This document shows positions 25,865 to 34,501 of a DNA stretch of 64,000 nt, piece by piece. Source of the DNA: Mobilitalea torta (lineage in GTDB: Bacteria; Bacillota; Clostridia; Lachnospirales; Lachnospiraceae). The notes below the pieces were generated by a model, which was not told the DNA's origin, did not search any database, and saw nothing but the letters and a program-made list of their open reading frames with translations. The position numbers and the translations under genes are program-made. Every line of letters begins with the position of its first letter. The first letter of the stretch is position 1. The stretch is taken from assembly GCF_050433395.1 (NCBI RefSeq), contig NZ_JBNPXH010000001.1, positions 372,001 through 436,000 of the forward strand. Direction: 5' to 3'.

Positions 25865-27994
25865 ATGCATAAAAAGGAAAAGCAGATGCGAAAGAAAGAA
25901 TTTGGGATACAGCAACCAGGAGCGTCAAAGAAAAAATGGAGTATCAAAGGATTTCTCACCCGGTCCATAAGGGTACGGCTGATCGGCGGCTTCTTAATCC
26001 CGGTATTGCTCATCGTAACCCTTGGGGTATTGTCCTATTCCATGGCCTCGGCGGCCATTATTAAAAACTATGAAGACTCCAGCATGCTCAGTGTGGACAT
26101 GATTGCCCAATATCTGACCCTGGGACTGGAAACAGTGGAGACAAGGGCGACGGATATAGCCCTGGACCAGAAGCTTGTCAATTATTACTCCGGTAAGCTC
26201 CAGAATGACCGGATGGAGGAATTTAACGTCTATAAAGAAATCTCTGCCGCGATGATGGCAAAGGCAAGTACAGATCAATTCATTTATAACATTGCCGTAT
26301 TTGCGGATTACGGGGATGATATCACTTATAGGGGCACCGTTGCGCATAAGGAAAAAGGGCCGTATCTTTACGGCAAATTCAGAGAGTCGCAGGAGGGTGT
26401 CAGGCTGGAGGGTACAAAAAGCCTGAACAACTGGGTGGGGACGCATCAGGAGCTGGACAGGGAGCTTACTATTTCGGAAAATACGTATTGCATGTCTTTG
26501 CTCCGGCCTCTCAAAAACATTGCATATAAACAGATCGGATATGTGCTTATCGATGTCAGAATGGATTTTATCCAGAATATACTGGAAAAAGCCGTTTTTG
26601 GAGAAGGAAGCCTGACAGGGATTATCACCGGTGACGGCAGGGAGATCGTAAAAGGACATCAGGAGTCAAGCTTTCGCAGCCAGCCGTTTTACAGGACGGC
26701 GGCAGGCGGGCCTGCCGACGGCAAAGAGTATGTGGAATATAATGGTGAGGACTGTTTGTTTTTGTACTCTAAGCTGGATGTGTCGGGAACCATGGTATAT
26801 ACGATAATACCTATGAAAAGCATTACCGGGCTGGTAAGCAGTCTGCGGTGGATTACTGTACTATGCGTGCTTGCAGCCAGTGTAATTGCCATAGCCATCG
26901 GAACCTTTCTGGCCGTGGGGATCGGCAAATCCGTGGGAAAAGTCAATCTGGTTCTGGAGCAGGCGGCTACAGGGGATTTGAGCAGAGAAGTAAATATGAA
27001 ACGAAGGGATGAGTTCCGTGTTCTGGCAGGTTGCATTAATCGGACCCTGCTGAGCATCAAAGAACTGATTTCAAAGGTGGCCATGGTGGGCGGGACGGTT
27101 TCCTTGTCTGCAGAAAGGGTTGCCGGCAGCTCAAGGCTTCTTCTGCAGAGTGCCCAGGACATTGAAAGAACGGCGGAAGATATGGAGAAGGGAATTTTTC
27201 AGCAGGCAGGCGATGCGGAAAACTGCCTGCGGCAGATGGCCGCCTTGGCCGCCCAGATTCAGGTACTGATCGGCAACGCGGCCGAGACGGATATCATTAC
27301 GGAAAATACAAAGAAAATGATTGACGACGGATTAATTACTGTCAATGATCTCTCGGATAAGGTGAGAAGCACCTCGGCTATCACCCGGACGGTAATCCGG
27401 GAGATTGAAGGGCTGGGGAAGGAGTCGGAAGCGATCAGTGAAATCACGGATACTATTAATGATATAGCATCCCAGACCAACCTGCTGTCACTGAATGCAT
27501 CCATAGAAGCGGCACGGGCAGGGACGGCGGGATACGGCTTCGCTGTGGTTGCGGAAGAGATCAGGAGATTGGCGGAGCAATCCGCCTTGGCGGCGAGGAA
27601 GATCGATACGATTATCCGCCAGATACAAAAGCATACCCAGGGTACCGTAGCTACAGCCAATGAAGCGGAGAGTACGGTTGAGCTCCAGGTTCAGGCATTG
27701 GTTACAACGGTAAATTCCTTCACAAGAATTAACAACGAGGTGGAAAGGCTGTCGGAAAATACCTTTAAGATGACCCGGGGAATTAAAGAGATCGAACAGG
27801 CGAAGGATGATACCCTGGCTGCGGTAGAGAGTATCTCCGCCATTTCACAGGAAACTGCAGCAGCTGCCGGGGAGTTGGGAAGCACTGCAGCGAATCAGCG
27901 AAAGACGGTGGAGGAATTAAATCAGGCGGCAAGAGAGCTGAGTGAGGATTCTTATAATCTTAACGTGGCGACCCAGGTCTTCAAAGTGAGTTGA
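25865..27994 (+). CDS. Methyl-accepting chemotaxis protein
   Basis: 709 residues. Transmembrane segments at about 39-60 and 319-345 enclose an extracellular ligand-binding region of about 260 residues, likely double-Cache. HAMP follows, then the cytoplasmic signalling helices with the highly conserved hairpin around NDIASQTNLLSLNASIEAAR. No CheB/CheR-binding pentapeptide is seen at the end. The ATG at 25865 is preceded by GGAAGG and ACGAGG. It directly follows the sugar cassette and may sense one of its substrates, although a 166-base gap suggests its own promoter. Confidence 0.95.
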   Translation: MHKKEKQMRKKEFGIQQPGASKKKWSIKGFLTRSIRVRLIGGFLIPVLLIVTLGVLSYSMASAAIIKNYEDSSMLSVDMIAQYLTLGLETVETRATDIALDQKLVNYYSGKLQNDRMEEFNVYKEISAAMMAKASTDQFIYNIAVFADYGDDITYRGTVAHKEKGPYLYGKFRESQEGVRLEGTKSLNNWVGTHQELDRELTISENTYCMSLLRPLKNIAYKQIGYVLIDVRMDFIQNILEKAVFGEGSLTGIITGDGREIVKGHQESSFRSQPFYRTAAGGPADGKEYVEYNGEDCLFLYSKLDVSGTMVYTIIPMKSITGLVSSLRWITVLCVLAASVIAIAIGTFLAVGIGKSVGKVNLVLEQAATGDLSREVNMKRRDEFRVLAGCINRTLLSIKELISKVAMVGGTVSLSAERVAGSSRLLLQSAQDIERTAEDMEKGIFQQAGDAENCLRQMAALAAQIQVLIGNAAETDIITENTKKMIDDGLITVNDLSDKVRSTSAITRTVIREIEGLGKESEAISEITDTINDIASQTNLLSLNASIEAARAGTAGYGFAVVAEEIRRLAEQSALAARKIDTIIRQIQKHTQGTVATANEAESTVELQVQALVTTVNSFTRINNEVERLSENTFKMTRGIKEIEQAKDDTLAAVESISAISQETAAAAGELGSTAANQRKTVEELNQAARELSEDSYNLNVATQVFKVS

Positions 27995-28008
27995 AACAGC
28001 ACTGCCCC

Positions 28009-28146
28009 ATGTTTTCTGACAGAGCTCCGGCCTGTATCAGTATGCGGGACACCTCGGTTTCCCTGCTGCCGGAGGCGGCGATAGATGCCATTGGCGAGCT
28101 TCGGGATGAGAATGGAGGACAGGTAAAAGCAGACAGGAAAAGATAA
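28009..28146 (+). other. Open 45-codon frame after the chemoreceptor, possible gene remnant
   Basis: The frame runs from ATG at 28009 to TAA at 28144 and includes MRDTSVSLLPEAAIDAIGEL, which looks protein-like, but there is no ribosome site and I recognise no family. It could be the tail of a lost gene. Confidence 0.2.
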
Positions 28147-28148
28147 AT

Positions 28149-28206
28149 AGAAGTTACTTTAGCAGAGGCTCAGCAGGCTTCCGGTATGAGTAACTTCTTA
28201 TTTTTG
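28149..28206 (+). terminator. Rho-independent terminator
   Basis: AGAAGTTACT at 28149-28158 pairs perfectly with AGTAACTTCT at 28189-28198, followed by TATTTTTG. It ends the chemoreceptor transcript. Confidence 0.85.
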
Positions 28207-28219
28207 CCCTCTGACTCTG

Positions 28220-28308
28220 TTTCAATGTAAAAAAATAATATTTCAATGGAAAAAGTTGATTTTAATGCCAAAAAGTTAATTTTTAAAGTCAAAAGCTGAC
28301 GTTGAAGT
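28220..28308 (+). repeat. Degenerate ~20-bp tandem repeat upstream of the MarR gene
   Basis: Units begin at 28220 (TTTCAATG), 28241 (TTTCAATG), 28260/61 (TTTAATGCC), 28281 (TTTTAAAG) and 28301 (GTTGAAGT), each followed by an A-rich run, often AAAAAGTT. The spacing is 20-21 bp, about two helical turns. No gene lies between 28147 and 28453; the rest of this gap holds the terminator and the MarR promoter. Confidence 0.55.
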
Positions 28309-28372
28309 GATCGGTGCAGTACTTATTCAAATTCATATCATCAACTCGGGTAAATATGACTCCGGAATTAAC

Positions 28373-28384
28373 TTAGGTACCTTG
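28373..28384. promoter_or_regulatory. Upstream operator of the marR promoter
   Basis: TTAGGTACCTTG contains the palindrome AGGTACCT and overlaps the -35 box. It mirrors the copy at 28415 with 42 bp between centres. Confidence 0.7.
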
Positions 28385-28409
28385 ACAATATAAAAAAACC
28401 ATTTATAAT
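28382..28409 (+). promoter_or_regulatory. Promoter of marR and the ABC exporter genes
   Basis: TTGACA at 28382-28387 and TATAAT at 28404-28409 with a 16-bp spacer, flanked on both sides by identical palindromes, so a bound repressor would cover it. Confidence 0.85.
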
Positions 28410-28414
28410 TAATA

Positions 28415-28426
28415 TAAGGTACCTAA
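28415..28426. promoter_or_regulatory. Downstream operator of the marR promoter
   Basis: TAAGGTACCTAA, a perfect 12-bp palindrome just after the -10 box and near the start of transcription. Same core as the upstream operator. Confidence 0.75.
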
Positions 28427-28453
28427 ATACAATCCATAAAAAGGGGCGTTGCT

Positions 28454-28885
28454 ATGAACCAGAATATTTCAAACGGCGATCTGCTCCGGCTGCTGGAGAA
28501 AACAGGACATTTTCTCTATCACCGAAGAGGCGGCAAGCCAGGACAGGGGAGAATATTAAGGCTTCTGGCATCCAGGGAGGAGATGACTCAGAAAGAGCTT
28601 CAGGATTCTCTGGAAATACAGGCGGGATCCATGAGTGAGATTATCGCGAAGCTGGAGTGCAAGGGGCTGATAACAAAGGAAAAGAAGGAATCGGATAAGA
28701 GAAGCGTGGTCCTGCGAATCACGGAAGAAGGGCTGCGGCTGCTGGAAGCAAGGGAGCAGGAACGCAAACGAGTGGAGGAGGAGACCTTTGTAGATCTGGA
28801 CGAAGAGGAACGGGAAGATTTACAGAGAATCCTTGGGAAATTGCTGGCCAGCTGGGAGAAGAATTACGGAAAGGAATTTTTTTGA
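28454..28885 (+). CDS. MarR-family transcriptional regulator
   Basis: 143 residues with a winged helix-turn-helix: MTQKELQDSLEIQAGSMSEI as helix-turn-helix and KGLITKEKKESDKRSVVLRI as the wing, the classic MarR DxR signature. AAAGGGGCG lies before the ATG. It is encoded just upstream of a two-gene exporter and behind a promoter flanked by two palindromes, so it probably represses itself and the exporter, and is released by a compound the exporter removes. Confidence 0.93.
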   Translation: MNQNISNGDLLRLLEKTGHFLYHRRGGKPGQGRILRLLASREEMTQKELQDSLEIQAGSMSEIIAKLECKGLITKEKKESDKRSVVLRITEEGLRLLEAREQERKRVEEETFVDLDEEEREDLQRILGKLLASWEKNYGKEFF

Positions 28886-28938
28886 TACAGTTTCGATAGA
28901 AAGAAGGCGTATTTAAAATTAAAATCATCCTACGTTAT

Positions 28939-30681
28939 ATGAAAAACAGCAGGTATCGTATTGCTGCCGGAATGACGGTTAAAATGCTGGGAACCTGCGG
29001 TGAACTAATCATACCATACATACTGGAGCATATGATTGATGAGGTTGTTCCGACTAAGAATATCCCCAGGGTATTTCTCTTTGGATTTATCATGATTCTG
29101 GCGGCAATAGCAGTCCGCTATATCAATGTGACGGCCAACCGGATGGCGGTGTCCGTCGCCAGGGATTCCATCCGGAGGCTTCGCCATGACCTGTTTGAAA
29201 AAACGTCGAATCTCTCCGGTTCCCGATTTGATGCCTTCGGGCTTCCGTCCCTCACCGCCAGAATGACCTCCGATTCCTACAATGTGCAGAATTTTATCCG
29301 GATGGCGCAGACCCTGGGAGTGCGGGCGCCCATCATGCTCATCGGCGGGGTGTTTGTCACAATGACCATGGATTTCACTCTGGCAATGATACTGTGCGTT
29401 ATGATTCCCATCCTTGCCACCGTTATATTCTTTGTTTCACGGCGCGGTATTCCCATGTATAACCGCGTACAGGAGAGCATGGATAATGTGGTGCGGGTTA
29501 TGAGGGAGAATATCACCGGCATTCGCGTGGTTAAGGCCCTGTCCAAAACAGATTATGAGAAAAAACGTTTTACTGGAGTCAACAGCGAGATGACGAACCG
29601 GGATATCAAAGCGGGGATAACCATGGCCATACCGGGCCCCTTCATGCAGCTGTGCCTGAATGTGGGCCTTACAGCTGTGGTAGTGGTGGGGGCGAACCGT
29701 GTCAATGCGGGCAGGATGCAGCCCGGCGTGATTCTGGCATTCCTCACCTACTTTCATATGATATTGGAAGGGGTTATGGCCCTAAACCGGATGTTTATCC
29801 AGCTGTCAAAGGCCACCGCCTCCGCGGACCGTATCGGAAGGGTGTTGGAGGACCCTCCGGATCAGAGGGCGATATCCCCGGAAGAGACAGCCCGGCCTGT
29901 TTCTGATGACTTTATTGTTTTTGAGCATGTAAGCTTTGGCTATCAGAATAATGATGATCTGCAGAAGATGGCACAGAAGCAGTTTACCGGCGGAGAGAGG
30001 GAGAAATGCCTGGAGGATATCAACTTCACCATACGCCGGGGAGAAACCCTTGGAATCATAGGGCCTACCGGCTGCGGGAAGACAACGATAATCAATCTGC
30101 TGATGCGGTTTTATGATGCCGATGAGGGGGGAGTCTATGTTCAGGGCCGTGATGTGCGGACCTATGATAAGGATGAGCTTCACTCCATGTTCGGCGTCGT
30201 CTTTCAGAATGATATCATATTTGCGGACACCCTGGAGAGCAATATCTCCTTCCGGCGGGGGATTTCCAAGGAGCAGGTTGAGAAAGCGGCAGCAGACGCC
30301 ATGGCTCTGGATTTTATCCGTGAGAAGGAGAATCAGTTTGATTATGAGGCGGACATTAAAGGAGCCAATCTGAGCGGAGGCCAGAGGCAGAGAATTCTCA
30401 TTGCCCGTGCCCTGGCGGCCCGGCCGGACATTCTGATCTTCGATGATTCCTCCAGCGCCCTGGATTATAAGACCGATGCCGCCTTCCGTAAGGCTATCCG
30501 CGAGAATTACAGCTCCACCACCATCATGATTGCCCAGCGTGTCAGCTCCATCATGAATATGACGAATATTATGGTAATGGAGGACGGCAGGATAATAGGG
30601 TATGGCAAGCATGAGGACCTGCTGAAGACCTGTCCTGCGTATCTCGAAATCTACGAGTCCCAGATGGGTGCACTGGCATAG
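28939..30681 (+). CDS. ABC exporter half-transporter with degenerate ATP site
   Basis: 580 residues from the first ATG, but translation more likely begins at ATT 28918: the seven codons before the ATG read IKIILRY, matching the usual N-terminus of the family, and AGAAAGAAGG lies before the ATT while no ribosome site serves the ATG. Six membrane spans precede the ATPase domain, which has Walker A GPTGCGKTT and signature LSGGQRQR. Its Walker B ends in FDDSSSALD, with Asp in place of the catalytic Glu. Such a degenerate site is typical of one half of heterodimeric exporters. The partner gene begins 24 bases downstream. Confidence 0.93.
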   Translation: MKNSRYRIAAGMTVKMLGTCGELIIPYILEHMIDEVVPTKNIPRVFLFGFIMILAAIAVRYINVTANRMAVSVARDSIRRLRHDLFEKTSNLSGSRFDAFGLPSLTARMTSDSYNVQNFIRMAQTLGVRAPIMLIGGVFVTMTMDFTLAMILCVMIPILATVIFFVSRRGIPMYNRVQESMDNVVRVMRENITGIRVVKALSKTDYEKKRFTGVNSEMTNRDIKAGITMAIPGPFMQLCLNVGLTAVVVVGANRVNAGRMQPGVILAFLTYFHMILEGVMALNRMFIQLSKATASADRIGRVLEDPPDQRAISPEETARPVSDDFIVFEHVSFGYQNNDDLQKMAQKQFTGGEREKCLEDINFTIRRGETLGIIGPTGCGKTTIINLLMRFYDADEGGVYVQGRDVRTYDKDELHSMFGVVFQNDIIFADTLESNISFRRGISKEQVEKAAADAMALDFIREKENQFDYEADIKGANLSGGQRQRILIARALAARPDILIFDDSSSALDYKTDAAFRKAIRENYSSTTIMIAQRVSSIMNMTNIMVMEDGRIIGYGKHEDLLKTCPAYLEIYESQMGALA

Positions 30682-30705
30682 GCAGGGCCGGAAGGAGGAA
30701 TTAAT

Positions 30706-32478
30706 ATGGCGCCGCGTGGCGATATCAAGAAAGAAAAACCCAAGGACGCGAAGGGGACCCTTCTTCGCATCTTACGATATTTGAAGGAGTATCGATATAT
30801 TCTGCTGCTCATCCTGCTGCTGTGTGTTGGAAGCAATATCCTGGCTCTCCTGGGGCCGTCCCTGGCAGGGAAAGCCATTAATGAAGCCGCGGCGGGAGCA
30901 GGGAAGGTCAATTTCGGCAGAGTATACCATTTTGCCGGATTAATGCTGCTCTACTATCTGGCATCTTCCCTGCTGAACTTCATCATCAATATCAGTATGA
31001 TGAATATGGGCCGAAGCATAGCCAGGAAGATGAGAAACGATGTGTTTTATAAATTGATGGAGCTTCCCGTGGGATATTTTGACCGGAACCAGGCGGGAGA
31101 TATCATCAGCCGTGTCTCCTATGACGTGGATGTGGTAAGCACTTCCCTGTCGACGGACATCGTTCAGGTTATGACCAGCATCGTAACCGTGCTGGGCTCC
31201 TTTCTCATGATGCTGATCATCAGCCCCAGTCTGGTGCTGGTAACCCTGGTTACCATCCCCTTAGCGATTATTTATACAAAATATATGGGCAAGAAGACAA
31301 GACCGCTTTTTTCAAAGCGTTCGGCCCAATACGGCACCATGAACGGCTTTGTGGAGGAGATGTTCTCCGGGCAGAAGACAATCCTTGCCTATGCCCGGGA
31401 GAATGAAGTGCTGGAGGATTTTGATAAAATTAATGAAGGCGCGGCCCAGGCATATTATAAGGCGGATTTTTACAGCTCCACCATGGGGCCGTCCGTCACC
31501 GCGATTAACAATCTGGGGCTGGCATTGATCGCTATGCTGGGCTCCTTCCTGTACATGAAGGAGATCGTTACCATCGGACAGATCTCTTCCTTCATCCTTT
31601 ACTCCCGTAAATTCTCAGGGCCTATTAATGAGATTGCCAATATCATGAATGAGATTTATTCCGCCCTTGCGGCATCCGAGCGTGTCTTCCGGCTTCTGGA
31701 TGAACCGGAGGAGGTCCGGGATGTGGATTACGCAACGGTATTAAGCGATGTCAGGGGAGATGTGGACCTGAAGGATGTCTCCTTTGGTTATGTGCCGGAC
31801 AGGCCGGTGATCAAGAACTTCAGCCTGAATGCGGAAGCAGGCGGATTGATCGCCATCGTAGGCCCCACCGGTGCGGGGAAGACCACCATCAATAATCTTC
31901 TCATGCGTTTCTATGATATGGATCAAGGGGAATGCCTGGTTGACGAAAAGGAAATCCGCACCCTGACCCGTTCCAGCCTCCGGCGTGCCTATGCCATGGT
32001 ACTGCAGGATACCTGGGTCTTTGGCGGTACAATATTTGAAAATATTGCTTACGGAAAGGAAGGAGCTACCCTGGAAGAGGTGGTTGAGGTGGCGAAAGCC
32101 GCTAAGATCCATTCTTACATCATGCGTCTGCCCCACGGATATGATACGGTGATCAGCGAGGAAGGCGGGAATATTTCCAAGGGCCAGAAACAGCTGCTGA
32201 CCATCGCCCGGGCAATGCTGTATGATTCTAAGATGCTGATTTTAGATGAGGCTACCTCCAATGTGGATACCACCACGGAGAGGCAGATTCAGAAGGCGAT
32301 GCGCAAGCTGATGGCGGATAAAACCTGCTTTGTCATTGCCCACCGGCTGTCCACCATCCAGAATGCGGACAGAATCCTGGTATTGGATAAGGGAAATGTG
32401 GTGGAGCAGGGAAAGCATGAAGAGCTGATGGCAAAGAGAGGGTTTTATTACAAGCTTTACGCGTCTCAGTTCGAGTAA
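30706..32478 (+). CDS. ABC exporter half-transporter with canonical ATP site
   Basis: 590 residues, six membrane spans then an ATPase domain with Walker A GPTGAGKTT, signature ISKGQKQL and Walker B LILDEATSNVD carrying the catalytic Glu. It completes the preceding subunit, giving a heterodimer in which one of the two composite ATP sites is active. AAGGAGG precedes the ATG. MarR control suggests export of a drug, a peptide or a toxic metabolite. Confidence 0.94.
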   Translation: MAPRGDIKKEKPKDAKGTLLRILRYLKEYRYILLLILLLCVGSNILALLGPSLAGKAINEAAAGAGKVNFGRVYHFAGLMLLYYLASSLLNFIINISMMNMGRSIARKMRNDVFYKLMELPVGYFDRNQAGDIISRVSYDVDVVSTSLSTDIVQVMTSIVTVLGSFLMMLIISPSLVLVTLVTIPLAIIYTKYMGKKTRPLFSKRSAQYGTMNGFVEEMFSGQKTILAYARENEVLEDFDKINEGAAQAYYKADFYSSTMGPSVTAINNLGLALIAMLGSFLYMKEIVTIGQISSFILYSRKFSGPINEIANIMNEIYSALAASERVFRLLDEPEEVRDVDYATVLSDVRGDVDLKDVSFGYVPDRPVIKNFSLNAEAGGLIAIVGPTGAGKTTINNLLMRFYDMDQGECLVDEKEIRTLTRSSLRRAYAMVLQDTWVFGGTIFENIAYGKEGATLEEVVEVAKAAKIHSYIMRLPHGYDTVISEEGGNISKGQKQLLTIARAMLYDSKMLILDEATSNVDTTTERQIQKAMRKLMADKTCFVIAHRLSTIQNADRILVLDKGNVVEQGKHEELMAKRGFYYKLYASQFE

Positions 32479-32489
32479 AGAAAAAGCAG

Positions 32490-32543
32490 ACAGCCCGTTA
32501 CAATCTGGCCGCTATCGGCGTCCGCCAGACTGTAATGGGCTGT
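32490..32543. terminator. Bidirectional terminator between convergent genes
   Basis: Positions 32490-32508 pair with 32525-32543 over 19 bp with two wobble positions (arms ACAGCCC and GGGCTGT). It sits between the exporter and the membrane-protein gene on the other strand. Confidence 0.8.
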
Positions 32544-33055
32544 TATCGAACCTGGTTATGAAACAGATCATGAGGAAGCTTCAGCCGGTAGAAGACTGTG
32601 CCTGCCAGCCGGAGCAGAAGTCCGGAGCTGATAATGAAAACCGGAACATTTCTGAGAAAATCATTTGAGATGGAGGAAGAATTATTTTTATATTGCCACA
32701 GCCCTATAAGAATAAGAAGGATGGGATAGGTGACGGAGTTGGCGATATGGCCGGTGCTGGTGTAATGATATGTTTTTTTCAGGTTGTCCAGCAGAAAATA
32801 CCGTTCCGATGCAATACGGACAAGGAGAGGATTCCTGCCTTTGCCGGAATAATCCCGCAGGCCGGAGGAAAGGGCGTAGGGAAGGACAGCCAGAATAACC
32901 AGAATATACAGGGAGGATGGATTCTGTTTCGTATGGCCCAGATAGAGAGACATCAGGGAGAGCAGGACAGCGATATAGTATTTGCTGAGAATCAACCCCC
33001 GGTAATTGGCAATGGCCCGTATTTCGTATTTCATAAGATTTGCTTTTTTACGCAT
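32543..33055 (-). CDS. Small integral membrane protein of unknown function
   Basis: 170 residues. About four hydrophobic segments are visible (KYYIAVLLSLMSLYLG, SLYILVILAVLPYAL, VTYPILLILIGLWQY and VPVFIISSGLLLRLAG). The N-terminus is basic. AAAGGAG lies nine bases before the ATG at 33055. I do not recognise a family. It is the only gene on the minus strand in this part and converges on the exporter operon. Confidence 0.7.
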   Translation of the reverse strand: MRKKANLMKYEIRAIANYRGLILSKYYIAVLLSLMSLYLGHTKQNPSSLYILVILAVLPYALSSGLRDYSGKGRNPLLVRIASERYFLLDNLKKTYHYTSTGHIANSVTYPILLILIGLWQYKNNSSSISNDFLRNVPVFIISSGLLLRLAGTVFYRLKLPHDLFHNQVR

Positions 33056-33119
33056 GGGGAAAGCTCCTTTGCTGTATTTAACATCCGCCGAAGTCCGCAG
33101 ATTAGGAACTCAAGGACCG

Positions 33120-33198
33120 CGTGCCAGGATGCGCACTCCGCGTCCGCTTCGGCGCACACGTATCAATGCGTGAGTATAATGTCTACCGACATTATACC
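33120..33198 (-). repeat. Dispersed palindromic repeat, copy 1
   Basis: Read on the minus strand it starts GGTATAATGTC, then its inverted copy GACATTATAC, and later GCGGAGTGCGCATCC and TGGCACG. The copy at 47852 shares these blocks in the opposite orientation. Copy 1 has about 18 extra bases between the palindrome and the GC-rich part. Confidence 0.8.
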
Positions 33199-33296
33199 AC
33201 AACATCCTTCCAATGCACAACGGAGCATTATTTCGATAAAAAATCCCGCAAATAGAGGACAAATGCCCTAAAAAGCGAAAGTTTTTAAAATTTCCT

Positions 33297-33325
33297 TTGA
33301 ATATTATGAGAAAAGCGTATATAAT
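33297..33325 (+). promoter_or_regulatory. Promoter upstream of mbl
   Basis: TTGAAT at 33297-33302 and TATAAT at 33320-33325, spacer 17 bp. Confidence 0.7.
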
Positions 33326-33477
33326 ATAACCGTGTACGTTTAAGTTGCCGAAGTTTGGAAAGAAATATAGAATAGAATGACCAAAGTATTAAAAAATAAT
33401 CTCGTATTTACCGGGATCGATTATAATAGGAAAGAGACTTGATCATGAGATTTCATGATAAGGAAAGGAGATGTATT

Positions 33478-34467
33478 ATGTTAGGCAGCGACATCGGAAT
33501 TGATTTGGGGACAGCCAGTGTATTAGTATATATCAAAGGCAAGGGAGTTGTATTAAAGGAACCATCGGTAGTAGCCTTTGACAGGGATTCTAATAAAATA
33601 AAAGCCATCGGAGAAGAGGCAAGACTGATGTTAGGCAGAACACCCGGTAATATTGTGGCGGTACGTCCGCTGAGACAGGGTGTTATTTCAGATTATACAG
33701 TTACTGAAAAGATGCTGAAGTATTTCATTCAGAAGGCTGCCGGCAGACAGAGATTCCGTAAGCCGGTTATCAGCGTCTGTGTACCCAGCGGGGTCACAGA
33801 GGTTGAGAAGAAGGCGGTGGAAGATGCAACCTATGCGGCAGGAGCAAGGGATGTTCATATTATTGAAGAGCCTATTGCGGCAGCCATCGGTGCAGGCATC
33901 GACATCTCCAGACCCTGCGGTAACATGATTGTAGATATAGGCGGCGGCACCACGGATATCGCGGTAATCTCTCTGGGAGGTACGGTAGTCAGCACTTCCG
34001 TTAAGATTGCAGGAGATGATTTTGATGATGCTCTCGTACGCTATATGAGAAAGAAGCATAATCTTCTGATCGGGGAAAGAACCGCGGAGGATATTAAGAT
34101 AAAGATTGGATCCGCCTTCCGCAGACCGGAATCGGTGTCCATGGAGGTCAGGGGCCGTAACCTGGTGACGGGCCTGCCCAAGACCATCGGGGTCACTTCC
34201 GAGGAGACGGAGGAAGCATTGAAGGAGACCACCTCCCAGATTGTAGAGGCGGTTCACAGCGTATTGGAAAAGACGCCTCCGGAACTGGCGGCAGATATCG
34301 CGGACCGGGGCATCGTATTAACCGGCGGCGGCTGTCTGCTGTACGGACTGGAAGAGCTGATCGAAGAGAAGACCGGAATTACCACCATGACAGCCGAAGA
34401 TCCCATGACGGCGGTTGCTATTGGAACCGGTAAGTTTGTAGAGTTTTTGGCGGGTAAGAGAGACTGA
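33478..34467 (+). CDS. mbl: MreB/Mbl actin-like cell-shape protein
   Basis: 329 residues. Actin-fold nucleotide motifs are IGIDLGTASVLVY at the N-terminus, NMIVDIGGGTTDIAVISLGG in the middle and IVLTGGGCLLYGLEEL near the end. It forms membrane-associated filaments that direct lateral wall synthesis. GGAAAGGAG lies before the ATG at 33478; the ATG at 33439 has none. The following flagellar rod genes give the mbl-flhO-flhP order known from Bacillus, which supports Mbl over MreB (no mreCD here). Confidence 0.92.
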   Translation: MLGSDIGIDLGTASVLVYIKGKGVVLKEPSVVAFDRDSNKIKAIGEEARLMLGRTPGNIVAVRPLRQGVISDYTVTEKMLKYFIQKAAGRQRFRKPVISVCVPSGVTEVEKKAVEDATYAAGARDVHIIEEPIAAAIGAGIDISRPCGNMIVDIGGGTTDIAVISLGGTVVSTSVKIAGDDFDDALVRYMRKKHNLLIGERTAEDIKIKIGSAFRRPESVSMEVRGRNLVTGLPKTIGVTSEETEEALKETTSQIVEAVHSVLEKTPPELAADIADRGIVLTGGGCLLYGLEELIEEKTGITTMTAEDPMTAVAIGTGKFVEFLAGKRD

Positions 34468-34501
34468 AGATAAAGCGGATTGCAGGAAAGGGGTTGACAG
34501 T

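Larger units (their letters stand above)
33056..33477. other. 420-bp gap before mbl: repeat copy and promoter
   Basis: No gene is supported here. It holds one copy of a dispersed repeat (33120-33198) and the mbl promoter (33297-33325), with an AT-rich leader. Confidence 0.6.

Noticed and set aside
28220..28308. Possible CRISPR array
   Set aside because: Units are degenerate and abutting, with no constant repeats separated by unique spacers.
32693..33271. A plus-strand frame of 192 codons overlapping the small membrane protein
   Set aside because: The minus-strand reading has membrane segments and a good ribosome site; the plus reading has neither.
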